Source of the DNA: Sphagnum magellanicum | Lineage: Eukaryota > Streptophyta > Sphagnopsida > Sphagnales > Sphagnaceae | Assembly (NCBI GenBank): GCA_021904315.1 | Contig: CM038911.1 | Span: 10,141,390 to 10,205,389 of the forward strand | Direction: 5' to 3' | DNA: 64,000 nucleotides | Part shown: one piece after another, positions 23,670 to 36,000 of the stretch | Layout: each line of letters starts with the position of its first letter | Numbering within the stretch: position 1 is the stretch's first letter | Made by a program: the position numbers and the translations under genes | Notes under the pieces: generated by a model | The model's database searches: none | The model's input: the letters and a program-made list of their open reading frames with translations, nothing else | Told to the model about the DNA's origin: nothing

Positions 23670-25250
23670 CGGAAAGGTAAATGGATTGATGAAGCACTAA
23701 AAGAAGCCATGGATGCAATTGAAAGTGGGAAAACATCATTGATGCAAACCAATAGATAGTGGAACATACATTGTACCTCTCTATTAAAGCACATAAATGG
23801 CAAGACAAAGTCTAGGAAAGGTGGGCCGGCATGTGTGCTCATAGAATAAAAAGATGAAACTATAATAGCTTGGATTCTAGCTATGTAGAAGGTGGGGCTA
23901 TCAATTACACTATAACAATTAAAGATGAAAGTTGCAAAAATAACTCAAACCAAAGTTACATCATTTAAGCATGGAGTACCAAGAAGTTTTTTATGGTTTT
24001 GGTTCAAACATCGACACATAGAACTTAACATTTAGCAAGTTGAAGGTTTGGAAATTAGTAAAGCACAAAGGCTGACCTTGTAATCATGTGAAAACTTTTA
24101 CAACAACTTATAATGTTTGTATAATAAACATATTATGATGCACATCATATATGGAATTTAGACGAAACAAAGATACAAGCAGGTAGGCAATTAGGTGCTA
24201 GGGTTCTTGTCAAACAAGGCTCACAACAAGTCTACAACATCATACCTAAATCCAAAGAATGGTTAACTATCAAGTACACTATCAACATTGTGAGAATATC
24301 TCTGCCAGACTTTTACATTTTTAAGGACTACATAAAGTTATGTAAACAAAGATCATGTATGGCTATGCAATTTAAGGCATGGATGACCAGTTTCTTATTC
24401 AAGGAATTATAGTTTTTTTTCAAAAGGTCAATACCAAGTGGGATTTCCCTAACTAATAAACATTTGCTCATCTTAGATGGACACGGATCCCATGTCACAT
24501 TAATAGCAATTGAACAAGCAAAACCTTTGGGCTAGATATGATAACTTTACCTAGTTATATTATCCATGCAATATAACCTCTAGATGTTGCTTGTTTTAAA
24601 CTATTCAAAATAGCTTTTAGAAAAAAAAAAGATGCTACAATGGCTAGTAACAATTACATTGAACCAAACAAAGTAACTTTGGCTAACTAAGTAGAGAAAG
24701 CCCTAGACCAGTCCTTCACTAAGAAAATATTTTCTTAGGGTTTAAAGTAACAAGGATTTGGCCACTAAACCCTACAACAATGCATGAAAAAATAAACCCT
24801 AATAGTTTATACATAATTGATAATACAACAATAAACAATAGATGAGGGGAGGATGGAGATTCTACATCCAATGAAGAGAATGAAGTGGATGAAGAGGAGG
24901 ATAACAATATCCAATGGAAAAAACAATATGCTACAATAAAATTAATCAACATATCAACAATAATTCCTTTAGCACATGATAACTTAACTATTGAAATCCA
25001 TCCTAGATATTAAATTTGCATATAAACTTTACATCCATGAACTAAGAAACTACAATAGCCACAACTAATGTGATTATGAACATAGATGAAGATGCACCAA
25101 GATTGGAGGTGGGCAATAACAACTTCATGAGCACAATTAAGCAAGGATTGGCAAATGGCAATTTGTTCACTTTGCCTCATTTGCCTACAAGAAAGACACA
25201 AAAGAAAGAACCATTAATTGATTACTCTCAAAGTCATGTAGTGACTTTAA
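23670..25250 (+). pseudogene. pogo-like DDE transposase, degenerate
   Basis: One long collinear homology broken by stops and small indels. In order: a helix-turn-helix region (GKWIDEALKEAMDAIESGKT, about 23,676); a second DNA-binding part (FKHGVPRSFLWFWFKHRH, then VEGLEISKAQRLTL); and the DDE domain with NLDETKIQAGRQLGARVL (about 24,152), LLILDGHGSHVTLIAIEQAK (about 24,465) and PLDVACFKLFKIAFRKKKD (about 24,572). The three aspartates that form the catalytic triad in the pogo/DDE_1 family are still encoded. A C-terminal piece (LPHLPTRKTQKKEPLIDYSQ, about 25,170) ends near 25,250. Most stops replace Gln, Trp or Arg codons. It cannot make a transposase. I did not find inverted ends or a TA duplication. 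Confidence 0.8.
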
Positions 25251-25261
25251 ACACAAAGGAA

Positions 25262-26190
25262 GGGGGGGTTGCAACACATAGTAGAGGGGGAAAATGTGTG
25301 TGCACTTGGATTTTTGGACACAAGAAACACAGAGGGGGGGTGGGTGCAACACACCAAAAAAAAAAGAAAAAAAAAGTGTTGCACACTTGAAACTCTAGAC
25401 ACAAAAAACACATAGGAAGGGGGGTTAGGTGCAACACACACATTAGAAAAAAACCATTGTGCACTTGAAGTTTTGGACACAAAAGAAGAGGGGGGGGGGG
25501 GGGGGGGGTGAATGCAACATGTAATAGAAAAAAATGTGTTATGTGCTTGGAGGTTTAGACAAAAAAACACAAAGGAAAGGGGGGCAAGTGCAACACACAA
25601 CAAAAAACAAATGTTGCACATTAAAACTTTGGACACAAAAAACACGAAGCAAAGGGGGGACAAGTGCAACACACAACAGAAAACAAATAGCATTGTGTAT
25701 TGGAACTTTGGACACAAAAAAACACAAAGCAAAGGGGGCAAGTGCAACACACAATAAAGAAAAAAAACACATTGCACATTTGTAGCTTTGGAGACAAAAC
25801 ACATAAAGGAAAGGGGGGCAGGTGGAACATGCAATAGAAAAAAATGTTACGCACTTGGAGCTTTGGACATAAAAAACAAAGAGGAAGGGGGGTGAAGGGT
25901 GCATGATGCAACAAAACAAAATAACATTGTGTGCTTACAACTATGGACACTAAAAACATAAAGGAAGGGGTGGGGTGCAACACATATTTATAAAAAAACG
26001 CTACACATTTGGAGCTTTATACACAAAAAACACAAAGGAAGGGCGGGGTGCAACATGCAACAAATGAAAAAAAAAGTTTTTGCGCTTGGAGCTTTGGACG
26101 CTAAAAACACATAAGAGGGAGGGGGGGTGCAACATACAACAAACAAAAAAAGTGTTACACGTTTGGAACTTTGGACACAAGAAACATATG
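25262..26190. repeat. Minisatellite, 12 copies of a unit of about 77 bases
   Basis: Each unit runs GTGCAACACACAATAGAAAA, then a variable A-rich part, then TTGGAGCTTTGGACACAAAA, then AACACAAAGGAA and a G run of 4-19. Twelve units can be counted. The array begins within about 15 bases of the end of the pogo-like coding homology. The long minus-strand frames here (up to 195 codons) arise because unit length and composition keep a frame open; they are not genes. Confidence 0.9.
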
Positions 26191-26199
26191 ATCCACCAC

Positions 26200-29000
26200 C
26201 AATGTTCAACACCTACACGAGCAAAAAAATTCAAGTTAAAATGTTTTTTAAGAAATTTAAAATCTTGAAACCATAACCCACATGTACTTCAAGGGGTTCT
26301 ATTATCATGTACACCAAGAACTTGACTATGATAACACCAAGAAAAACATCACATAAAACTACAAACGAACATGTTGTAAAAATGAATGTAAAACGAACAC
26401 CAAGCTTCACAACTAACTTTCACCCAAGTAGTAAGAAATAAATGAAAGAGAGAAAAAACTATGGGTTTAGGGAAGGTAGTGGCGTGTTTAGGGTTTAATT
26501 GGTGCCATGTTCTATATTACCATAGATTTTAAGGCCTATGTACATTTTTACATCTTATCCATTAAATGAAAATGAATGTTTTTTTCAAATACACCTTTTG
26601 GGGATTAGTTTATTAAAGTTGTACTAATAGAATGGATGTTGGAAAAGTGCAAAAAAATTTGTGTTTGTTGATAGGGATCAAACAATTGTTTGCAAACCAA
26701 GGTAGGGGATGATTGGTATTGGAGTTTTTTTCTTCAACAACACTTTCGACTTTGGAAGGCCATATCTCGACCGTCTCTTGACCAAATCAAATGTTCTCAA
26801 AGGCAATAGATGTGCCCATTAAACGCCTACAACTCATCTTTAGACCCTAAACCCAACCAACTCCAAATGTGATGCCAAGTGTCCTTTGAGCACTTAAGTG
26901 TTCTATGACTAGCCTCTGTACCCTAACATGCTTATTTTCATGTTTAAGCCCTAATATAAAAAATGGCAATGCATTGAATGCAACTTATGGGCAAGGAAGC
27001 AAATTGTTGTTTCTAAATATGACAAGAAGGTTGTGATTCCTTTGCTTATGAAGGACCTTAACAAATTCTTGTTCACCTTACTAGTGGCAACAATGTTCTT
27101 GAAGTTTCATATTTTTTTTTCATGTTCCAACATTAGTTGAGGAGGATAGTGAGGCTTTCCTTGTCTTTGAACTATTAGTATTTCATTGCATTGTCATGGT
27201 AGAGGAGGAGGTTGCCAAATCTTTGACTTGGTAGAGGGATCATGCCTTGAAACCTTACCTAATGTTGCTTTTGTGGCTAGGCAAATTTTTGGCATACATG
27301 GTCATATAGGTTGAGATGAAGAGGATTTTCTTGATTGCAAGATCATTCACAAGCTTGCAACATTATCATCTTGGAATTGTTAACCTAGATGCATTAATGA
27401 TGATTTTTTTAAAAAAGTGGTGAGATGAAGTGAAGGATGGTTGCTCCTTTGCATTAACTACTATCCTTAATACCATTTCTAGATCATCACTAGGACTAAC
27501 ATGAGATTGAAGATGAAGAGCAATATAAACACCATACTAATGCTCATATAGCTCCTTTATGAATGCCAAAAGAATCAATATCATACTCATATAATCATAA
27601 ATTAAATTGTTTATATTATAGTTGTACCCTACTAGTTGATATGCATATACATATTATTTATACTTGTTTGGTATGAAAAAGGAGTGGGATCCTTAGTACT
27701 AAGACAAGGCAGCTATTATTGAAAAATGGATATACTAGTCCAACATTGGTTGACACTCTACATTCTTAAAGACCTATTCCAAATTTGTCAGTGTAGTTGG
27801 AGGGCAGCTTATTTATTGTAACTTTTTAAAGGGGCAATTCAAAAAAATAAAGTTCACTCTTGCAGGTGTTTTCATTTTTCAAAATGCATGTCCTCATTTT
27901 TTTTAAAAAAAATTCCCATGGTACCCAGTACCCACTGGAATCATGGGAAATTTTTTGGGAGCAGGTCATTACACGCTTGAATGAAGCTTTACTCGACTCA
28001 GACTTGCACTTGACTCCATCTTGCATGGGCCCTTATTCTGATAAAAACATACTGCTGAGGGCATTCCTATAATCTTATATAAAGTATTATAGGACCTTTT
28101 CTATTTGACCATCAAAGTTCTGGAATATAGTTGAATTGAGGCTGCCATATCCATTTTCTAAACTATATTCAATTCTTTAACAAGGGGTGTGTCACACTGT
28201 GGCATTGCCCATTTACATTAAAAAAATATCTCAAGGCAAAAGAAGAATTATGGAAACTCAAGTATTTCACCAGTCAAATATATAATCTTCAAAAAATCCT
28301 CTAAAAGAAACCAAAATCCTTCAAGATATTATTATAACTCTATTATAACTAATCTCAAGTTTCAACACAAGCCAAAATATCATCTTTCAAACAATCCTCA
28401 TGTTAAAATAGACCTATTATTATTAGTACCTAGGGGCCAAAATCCCTTAAGCTACAATACTCTATAATGAATCTAAACACAATATCATGCTGACTATATG
28501 TGGCCAGTATACTACTACTACTATATAGTGATATGCATGGATTGATTCGTTATTATGTACTTTTCTGAGCCTGATCTCTTTCCAAGCACCCTTCCTTGTC
28601 ATGGTACATTTGTACCATGCTTGATTTACTTCTAAGCACTCATGGTGGTTCTTGCTTTTGGAAGCAAACACAGGCATGTCAGAGTATGTGCAAGCAAATT
28701 TATTTAAACACATGTAACAATAAGTCATCTGGTTGTTGTTGATTCCTGGCTTTTTTAGCCTGGCCAACTTACCCACCCATTGCAATCTCCTGCATGGGCA
28801 GAGCAAGAGAGAGATTAGACTTAGAATGCTCTGGCCAAATCTGAAGAAGAGACAAGAAAACTTAGCAAGGGGCTCGCTCTGGGGGTCACTATTGACTTCA
28901 AGTATGCTGGCAGGTCTAATGCACTTGTGTTAGACCCTCTACTAGCCTAGGTTGGAGGATTATTTTCCACTTTCCTTGTAATTGTCATTCAGGAGAGATT
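26200..29000. other. Intergenic DNA, no gene recognised
   Basis: Short frames only. A protein-like but broken plus-strand stretch around 27,010-27,300 (for example VVIPLLMKDLNKFLFTLLVA) suggests another old transposon gene, but I cannot assign it. No terminal repeats were noticed. Confidence 0.4.
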
Positions 29001-29009
29001 CTACCCCTA

Positions 29010-29414
29010 GGGATAAAATTTTGGGCTTGGGCTTGGGGTAGAACCTAGAATATTTTGAGTTGAGACCTCAGGAGGACATGGAATATTAGCTTGGGTTAAG
29101 AATTAAAATATTGCATATTTGGGACCCCAGGCAGTCTTGGATCTATTTTGTCTTAGGCCCTAGGTAACCAGTTGTCAATTGTATCCTAGGACCTGGACGT
29201 TCCATGGTCATTTTGTCATGGTAGCTTGTGCTTAGGCCACCATGTCCTAGACCTTGAGTCACCTTATCCTGACCCCTAGGTAGCCTAAGGTTAAATTGCC
29301 CTAAATTGGTTTTTTAAAATGTTGCTCATGAATGCATAAGATTCATTCCTTCCTTATCTAACATGTTTCTTTTCTTTTGTTTTTTTTCCCTTGGGGGTTT
29401 TGTTTTGGCCTTGG

Positions 29415-29457
<43 letters not shown>

Positions 29458-30040
29458 TTGGGCTTTTGATTACTTACCAACCTATATAATATACCTACTT
29501 ACCTACTTATTTGCCTACTTAAGTTATTTTCTCATTTACTTGGGTTACCAATCTACAAACCCGCATAGGTTGCCTCCCTACATGTACCTATTCATCTACC
29601 TAATGTACATACCCACCTAAATAAATCTTCAACCCAAAGGAAAAAAAAATGAAAAAAGATGTTTGGGTAAAAAAGGAATGAATTGTATGCATTCATGGGC
29701 AACATTAAAAGAAATCTAATTTGGGCAATCTAACCCTAAGCTACTTGAGGGCCAGGACAAGGTGGCTTGATGTCTAGGACATGGTGGCCTAAGGCTCAAG
29801 CCACTGTGACAAAATGACCATGGGCTATCTAGGGCCTAGGATGAAATTGATCATAGGTTGATTAAGGCCCAAGACAAAATGGACCTTAGATTACTTGGGG
29901 TCCTAAAACATGAAATTTATTCTAATTTGTTACCTATGCCCAAGCCAATATTCCATGTCTTGAGGTCCCAAGACACAACAACATATTCTAATTTTTAACC
30001 CCTAAGCCCAAGCCCAAATTTTGATGCCCCCCACCCCGCT
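29010..30040. mobile_element. Large foldback element with G-run loop
   Basis: Left arm about 29,010-29,360, right arm about 29,650-30,040, inverted. Matching blocks in order are TTGGGCTTGGGCTTGGGG, GACATGGAATATT-GCTTGGG, CATTTTGTCTTAGGCC, CCATGGTCATTTTGTCA, TTAGGCCACCATGTCCTAGA and GAATGCATA-ATTCATTCCTT; each occurs forward in the left arm and reverse-complemented in the right. Identity looks like 75-80%. The loop (29,361-29,650) holds a 38-G homopolymer and CCTACTTA-type repeats. No ORF is present. Confidence 0.8.
29418..29455 (+). repeat. 38-base G homopolymer
   Basis: An uninterrupted run of 38 G, preceded by GGGGA. It lies in the loop between the arms of the inverted repeat. Such runs can form G-quadruplexes, and their length is prone to sequencing error. 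Confidence 0.95.
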
Positions 30041-30098
30041 CCCAACTTTCATGGTCTTTTTGGAATTCCATACATGTGGGCTTTACCCAAAACCATAA

Positions 30099-30290
30099 AG
30101 CATGAGATGAATATTATCATGAACTTAAACATATGTATATCATTGCACACAAGAAGGGGATGGTTCTTACACCTAAGTTACTCCTTAAGAGTGGGGTTTG
30201 GGGGGGAGGGGGGTGGGAGGGTTGCAATAGTAATCTCCCTTCCATTCTTAAGGAGTAGCTGTATCCTTAAGAATTTCCCTCGGATTTCAT
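30099..30290. repeat. Foldback (MITE-like) repeat, copy 2
   Basis: The leader AGATGAATATTATCATGAAC corresponds to the leader of the copy at 10,223. The hairpin has GTTACTCCTTAAGAGTGG on the left and CCATTCTTAAGGAGTAGC on the right, with outer arms GGTTCTTACACCTAAG and CTGTATCCTTAAGAATT. The loop is G-rich (30,199-30,225). Confidence 0.6.
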
Positions 30291-30299
30291 GGGAAGGAA

Positions 30300-33007
30300 G
30301 GATGGTGTAGCTCTGCCACAAGACAACACTCTTCACCACCACACTACTGTGCCTAGTCCCTGCTCTGCACTTTCATCACAGCATTTTGAGTCTCTTGTTT
30401 ACATCTGAACTAGATGCTCTGTCACTGGTATCCTGGAACTTAATTTGTTGAATGTTTCAAGTGCTGAAATTAAGGTGGTATTTAATGATACCTACCAACA
30501 AAGAATGGATTCTCTCTTTTAGTACAAGGGTTCATCAGAAACTGATGATCAGCTGGAGATTCTTTTTGCAAACATGTGCTTCTGAACTGAGGGCAAGATC
30601 AAACTCTTCTGAACCTTGTATTTCAATCAACATTTCTACCTTCTATTGCATAGTTTTGGAAGATTCAGACTAAATTCAGCACATCCTATTTTTTTGAAAA
30701 CTTGTAGCTCTTCTCATATGTGGGTCAATTATCTCCCCCCAAAAAAATGCTGTATAAGATGTAGAAGTTGGAACACTTCCCCCATCAACAGATATGCCTA
30801 CTTAAGTGATGAGCCTTACTTTTTTTCTGTATACACTCATAACAAATGTGAGGGTCATTGTGTTTTTCTCAATATCAAAATGGCTGGTCTCCATGTTTGC
30901 TTCCCAAATTCTTCATTGGCACAGTATTTAGAAGATATGCTCTTTTCCTTCAGTTGCAACCTCCTGTAACTTTAGAAGCTGATATTTTATTGTTGTTGCA
31001 AGGTAGGTAAGTGGATTGTGTAGGCACCTATGAAGCATGCTGTTCCATTGCAGCTCAGACTGTAAACATTGAATGTTAGACGTGACCAAGATTGCTTCAA
31101 TCTCAGGGTGCCTTTCTGTGAAGGGACCCTTTCTTGTGCCATATCTTATGGCTGTCTCATGCATGTCAAGTCACCTGCATGGTCTCCGAGGCATGGGAAT
31201 ACATGCCTTTCCTGGTCTCAGAATGACCTTCCAGTAGTTGTGCAGCTTCTTCCTAAACACTGAAGACTGAATGCTCTTACTTACTCAAGAGGAAGTTATA
31301 GTGTTTAAAAGATCACATGCACTGGTTATGTTCTTAGACAATTGTAACAATGCTTTTGAGTTCGAGGTTACCAATTGTAACCTGATTTTCTGAGTTTTAC
31401 TTTTAGGCCAGCCATTTCAAAGGAGCTGGTAAATATGCCATCTAACAATAACTCAACCCACAGACCATGCAGGGTTTCCATTCCCACAACTGTGTAACTC
31501 CTCAAAATTGAGTGCACCACATGATCCATATGCACATCACAGGTTAGAATCTGAGTATATAAATTTGCAGCAACCCAGGACATAAAGAGCATAGTTTATT
31601 TTGAGCCATTTTCACTCACACTGCATACATCAATCTTAGCAAAGTATCAAGTACCCTCCACACTACTGATTTGTGTCAACCAGAATAGATAATTGTGTGA
31701 TGACCTGATAATCAAGGTTAGAAATATTTCTCACCAGACCTGAAGACACCATAAGACAGCAAACTGCTGGAGAAAGGAGACCCAAAATAAGAGAGTAGAA
31801 TAAAAATGGGACATTGGTATGAACTGCAGTGTAAGACTCTTAAATGTTGAGTGACCATCAACAGAAACATATTTATTAAATTGCAAAGAAAAGTTCTGAA
31901 TACCAGGTAACTGTTGTGTCACTTCCAGCAAGCAAAACCATAAAATACATGATAAGAATGAGTATGGTCAAAACCTTATGATTGCCATCACAAAGTACCA
32001 GACCAACATCAATCATCATGAATGGCAATAACTAGCTGCCATTACACACCTCAGACTTCATCCACTACCAACCACAACTGTTGATAGCATACAATATTCT
32101 GCTCAGAACTATAGGCAAAACTTTCATATAAAACTTCTGCATCCTGAGTTTCCACTCTCTTCCTGGAAGCAATGGAAAGAATCCATCATAATGTCAGCTA
32201 GCACTCAAGTATCCTAATCCAAAAAGTCAACAGTATCCTCATCAACAGCAACAAGGATAGTAGTGACTATCATAACATCCCCACTGTCATTGTCAGTACC
32301 TGGCAGGGCGTATAGGCCCATGTTAGACATCAACCCACTTGCTAAGTCTCTGTCACAAATCTGGCACCCATGGGACGACTCAGTAATAATGCTGACTAGG
32401 CTACCAAAAATGGAAGCTCAAAAAAAGCAACCACGAAAAGAAGGGAATACAGCAAAGAGAAAGGAAAAGCATAAGAGAGAAAAAGAACAGGAAGGGAAGA
32501 GTAGACAGACAAAGTGGGCTTTCAAAGTGATACATATAATGCAAAGGGGTGGGTAGATTTGTTGAGACAGTCAGACACCCCACTCTCTGGATGTAGAAAG
32601 AATTTGGATTGTTAACCAGCACCTAATCACATGTTGAGGCACTCTGTGGCTTACTCTATAAAATGCTCAGATGCAACTGAACATTATACTGCAGCCAAGT
32701 TGCACAAACTAGTAGTTCAGGAATCTATAGCTGGGCTGCTCTTGGCAACAACTAACATAAAAGATACACTTTCTTACCCATCCACAAGATGAGAAATTGA
32801 TCCAGAGTGCCTGATGTCAGTGCCCCTGGCTGCTGATATTTCATAATAAGCAATATACATCTACAGACTACATGTCTTGCAAACCCATGTTCAGCCGGCA
32901 GTCAAATGAAGCACTGAAAGGCAACCAAACTGAAAGATAGTACATCTCACCATGGATCCGATTCACCAATCAAGCTTCATACACCATCTCATGCATGAAT
33001 AGAACCC
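30300..33007. other. 3' flank of the F-box gene, with a repeat copy
   Basis: No coding exon recognised. Contains copy B of the gene-associated repeat (31,921-32,260). The rest is medium-complexity DNA that may include the 3' UTR of the minus-strand gene that ends at 33,008. Confidence 0.4.
31921..32260 (+). repeat. Gene-associated dispersed repeat, copy B
   Basis: Contains AAGCAAAACCATAAAATACA, AAGTACCAGACCAACATCA, CATGAATGGCAATAACTAGC, CTGGAAGCAATGG and TAATGTCAGCTAGCACTCAA. Its first half aligns with copy C (34,399-34,560) and its second half with copy A (16,330-16,560). It is the fullest copy seen. Confidence 0.65.
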
Positions 33008-36000
33008 TCATCCTGGAATATAATAATCCATCTTGTCAACAGGAAGATTGAGAACTGATGTTTCGACCTGCATCCATTTCACATAAGTTTGGTGAGTTCA
33101 AAGACAATTCTTGATCCACAAAATGGATTGTAGGACCGTTCTAAACAGACAGAAAGTATCTAAACTATTTCTTAGGCAGGAACTGAATGAACTGCCAGCC
33201 ATATAATCACTTCTTCCATTGACTAGAATTAAGCTCAAACATACCTCTTCAAAGGGGACAAATTCAAATGCAGCCATGCCTCGTCGATGTGAGGTGGCTG
33301 GAATGTCTGGATTATGAGTTTCATCCTCCTCCCATCCTTCAGTCACATCTAAGACCTCTGCTCCACTTGACATCTCATTCTCATCCACTCCACATGTCAC
33401 AAGGGAAAGCAAATCCAACCTGTTGTTGGCTCCAGTTACTGTTCCACGTAGCCTACAAAACAAATTTACACAATGAGCTAATCCCAGGTTACTCATAATC
33501 CACCTGATGAATGGGTGGGACACAAAAAATTTCTAAAAATGGAGGGATGCATAGCAAAATCTGAAGGACATCTACCTGAGACGAATTCTCAGGACAGTAG
33601 GCCTCTTGCCTGGGTAAATAAGTGCTGCCTCCACCTGCTCCCACACACAAGCACAAGCCATTTACTCATTTGCATGCTGACATTCTGCTGTCAGATTATG
33701 ATTGGCTCTTTGCTACACATTTCCATGCATGTGTTGGAACTTATGCAGACATGCTTAGATGACCTGTGTGTCTGTGAGAGTGCAGCGACCTCCAAACACA
33801 CTGTCCAATTTAGATGGTCGCCCTTGCAAGGTTTTGGCTACCTCCTTCAACCGCAATGGTGTTGTCTGTTGCAGTTCACCCTTAATCAGGAAAGTATCAA
33901 ACCAGATAACAATAACACACTGCACCAATTACATATCACAAATGTAATATAAAATTGCAGAGTTGTTTTTTATTCACAGCTAAAGTCACCACATGGTCAT
34001 TCATTAACCCCCTGCATTTGTCCCTCAGCCTCATGTTGCATTACTTGTCATCTATCACACCTGAAACTATTACTCTGGAAGTATCTGGATTGTCAATGCA
34101 ATTGATTCTGCAAATGGTTTCCAGGTTCTACCCCAGGCTCTAAAACCCTCAACGACTATGAGGAACTGGCCCTTGAGATAATACAATTACAAACATCAAG
34201 AGGGATTAGGGACAGAAAGGACATGAGACTATAGTTGAAACAGAGGAACTAAGGGAGCCACTTCTTTCATCACTGGCACCTAAATTACTCTCTCCTCCTG
34301 AAGGTCAGGTCCAGCTTCAGTACGATATAACCAATAAGAATACATCTATGAGATTGCAGAGAAATCTTGGAAATAACACTTCGAAGGTAAGTGTTGTCAG
34401 TTCCCAGAGCAAAACCAAAACCAACATAATAAGAATAAGTGTGGTCTTAATCAATATGTGTCACTCACAGAGTACCAGACTCACCTACATCAGGAATATA
34501 GCAGTGACTAGTTGCCACAACTCCCCCATTGGTTTCATCAGCTCTGGATGGTGGGTTTGTAGATAAGCATATTATAATATGCCCAGACATTACCATACAA
34601 GATTATTGTCACAAGTATTCAGAACTTCTCCCTCTTATACCTTAAGTAAGATACAACCAATAAGAACAATAAATCTTGGCTAAGCACCTAACATCATCTT
34701 GGACACATGTGCCTAACACCCTGATTGATTTTCAAGAGGTTGCACACCTTATAAAGAAACTTTCCATTAGTGAAAAAACGGATGTATCTATAATAGCACA
34801 CCTGTCCACACCCAAATCCACAATTCAGTATCTCTCACTAATCTCAAGCACTAAGAATCCAAAACACCCAAAAAATCTCAAAGCTGAGGGTCATCTTCTG
34901 AACTTTTGCTATTCTACATTGAACTCCCCTTTCCTTGTGTGAAAGATGGTAAGAGAATGCTTGCATACACAATAAATTTTCAGGGCTGTGTTCATGATAG
35001 ATATCTTTGTCATAAAGTTATTAGTACCACATAGGGTTCATTTCTATGCTTTAAGCCATTGTGTATCCAAAGTGGTGACTGGAAGAAGAAAAAACATGTA
35101 CCAAATGCACTGGGTTTGTGGTCCTCCACTCAGCAATTCCTGCACGTATATACGTATTGCGGCTAACATACAGCCCTGCAACAGTGTCACCACAAGAAAC
35201 AGGAGCACTTTTCAGCCACCAATGTAAAGTAAGATAGAAGTTTGGAGGGTCAAAAATTTGACTAAGCAATGCGGAGACGGGATGGCCTAGTCTCAATTGG
35301 TCCTGTTATTGGATGGCTGGCTTGGATCATGGCTGGATTAGCTGCATTTTATCTGTTTCATATATATTTCATCACTTTCGGAGGCCATTTCAGAGCCAAT
35401 TCCTTCAAAGAATTTTTTCCTGTTTTGGGGGTAACAACATCTAAGAGTTGGATAGGAAAGACAAAAGGCCTATCCCACTATTTGCAAACAGCAGAATAAA
35501 TATGGAAAGAGATGACACTATCTCTTCCAGAGGGAGATATACTCCACATCCTACAGAATCAGATAATATAATGCTATTTCCTCTACTTGTACTAGCAGTA
35601 ACCACTTTATTTTCCAGATTTATAGGAGTTCCTACTTTGCAGGGACAATTGAATCCTGATCCCTTGTCTAATTGGCTATATCCATTAATCAATGGTCCAT
35701 ATGAATTAATTTCTAAAGAAAATTGGTTCAAGTTTCTATCAAATGCAATGGCTTCAATTGGTATATCTCCATCCAGACTTTTTATTGCTTATTTCCCATA
35801 TGGACCTATCCCTTTCCATTCACGGAATCTACAGGATAATTTCAAACCCTTATTAGAAGGAGGGAACCCCTTTCTCCATTTGATATCTAATTGGTCATTT
35901 TTTTGAGGATATATGGATGGTTATTACAATATCATTTTTGCATGTGATCTCTGTCCCTGTCAAGACATCATCCTGTCTAAAACTTGTCTCTTCTCACAAC

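Noticed and set aside
25234-25983. Overlapping minus- and plus-strand ORFs of up to 195 codons
   Set aside because: They lie wholly within the 77-base minisatellite, repeat with its period and occur in several frames at once.
18655-26190. CRISPR-like array
   Set aside because: The repeats are degenerate tandem minisatellites without unique spacers, in a plant nuclear genome.
29363-29620. 85-codon ORF with a poly-glycine run
   Set aside because: Created by the 38-G homopolymer in the foldback loop.
35269-35906. A functional NADH dehydrogenase gene
   Set aside because: It is only a C-terminal fragment with a frameshift and a stop, inside an intron of another gene, and is a plastid gene by origin.
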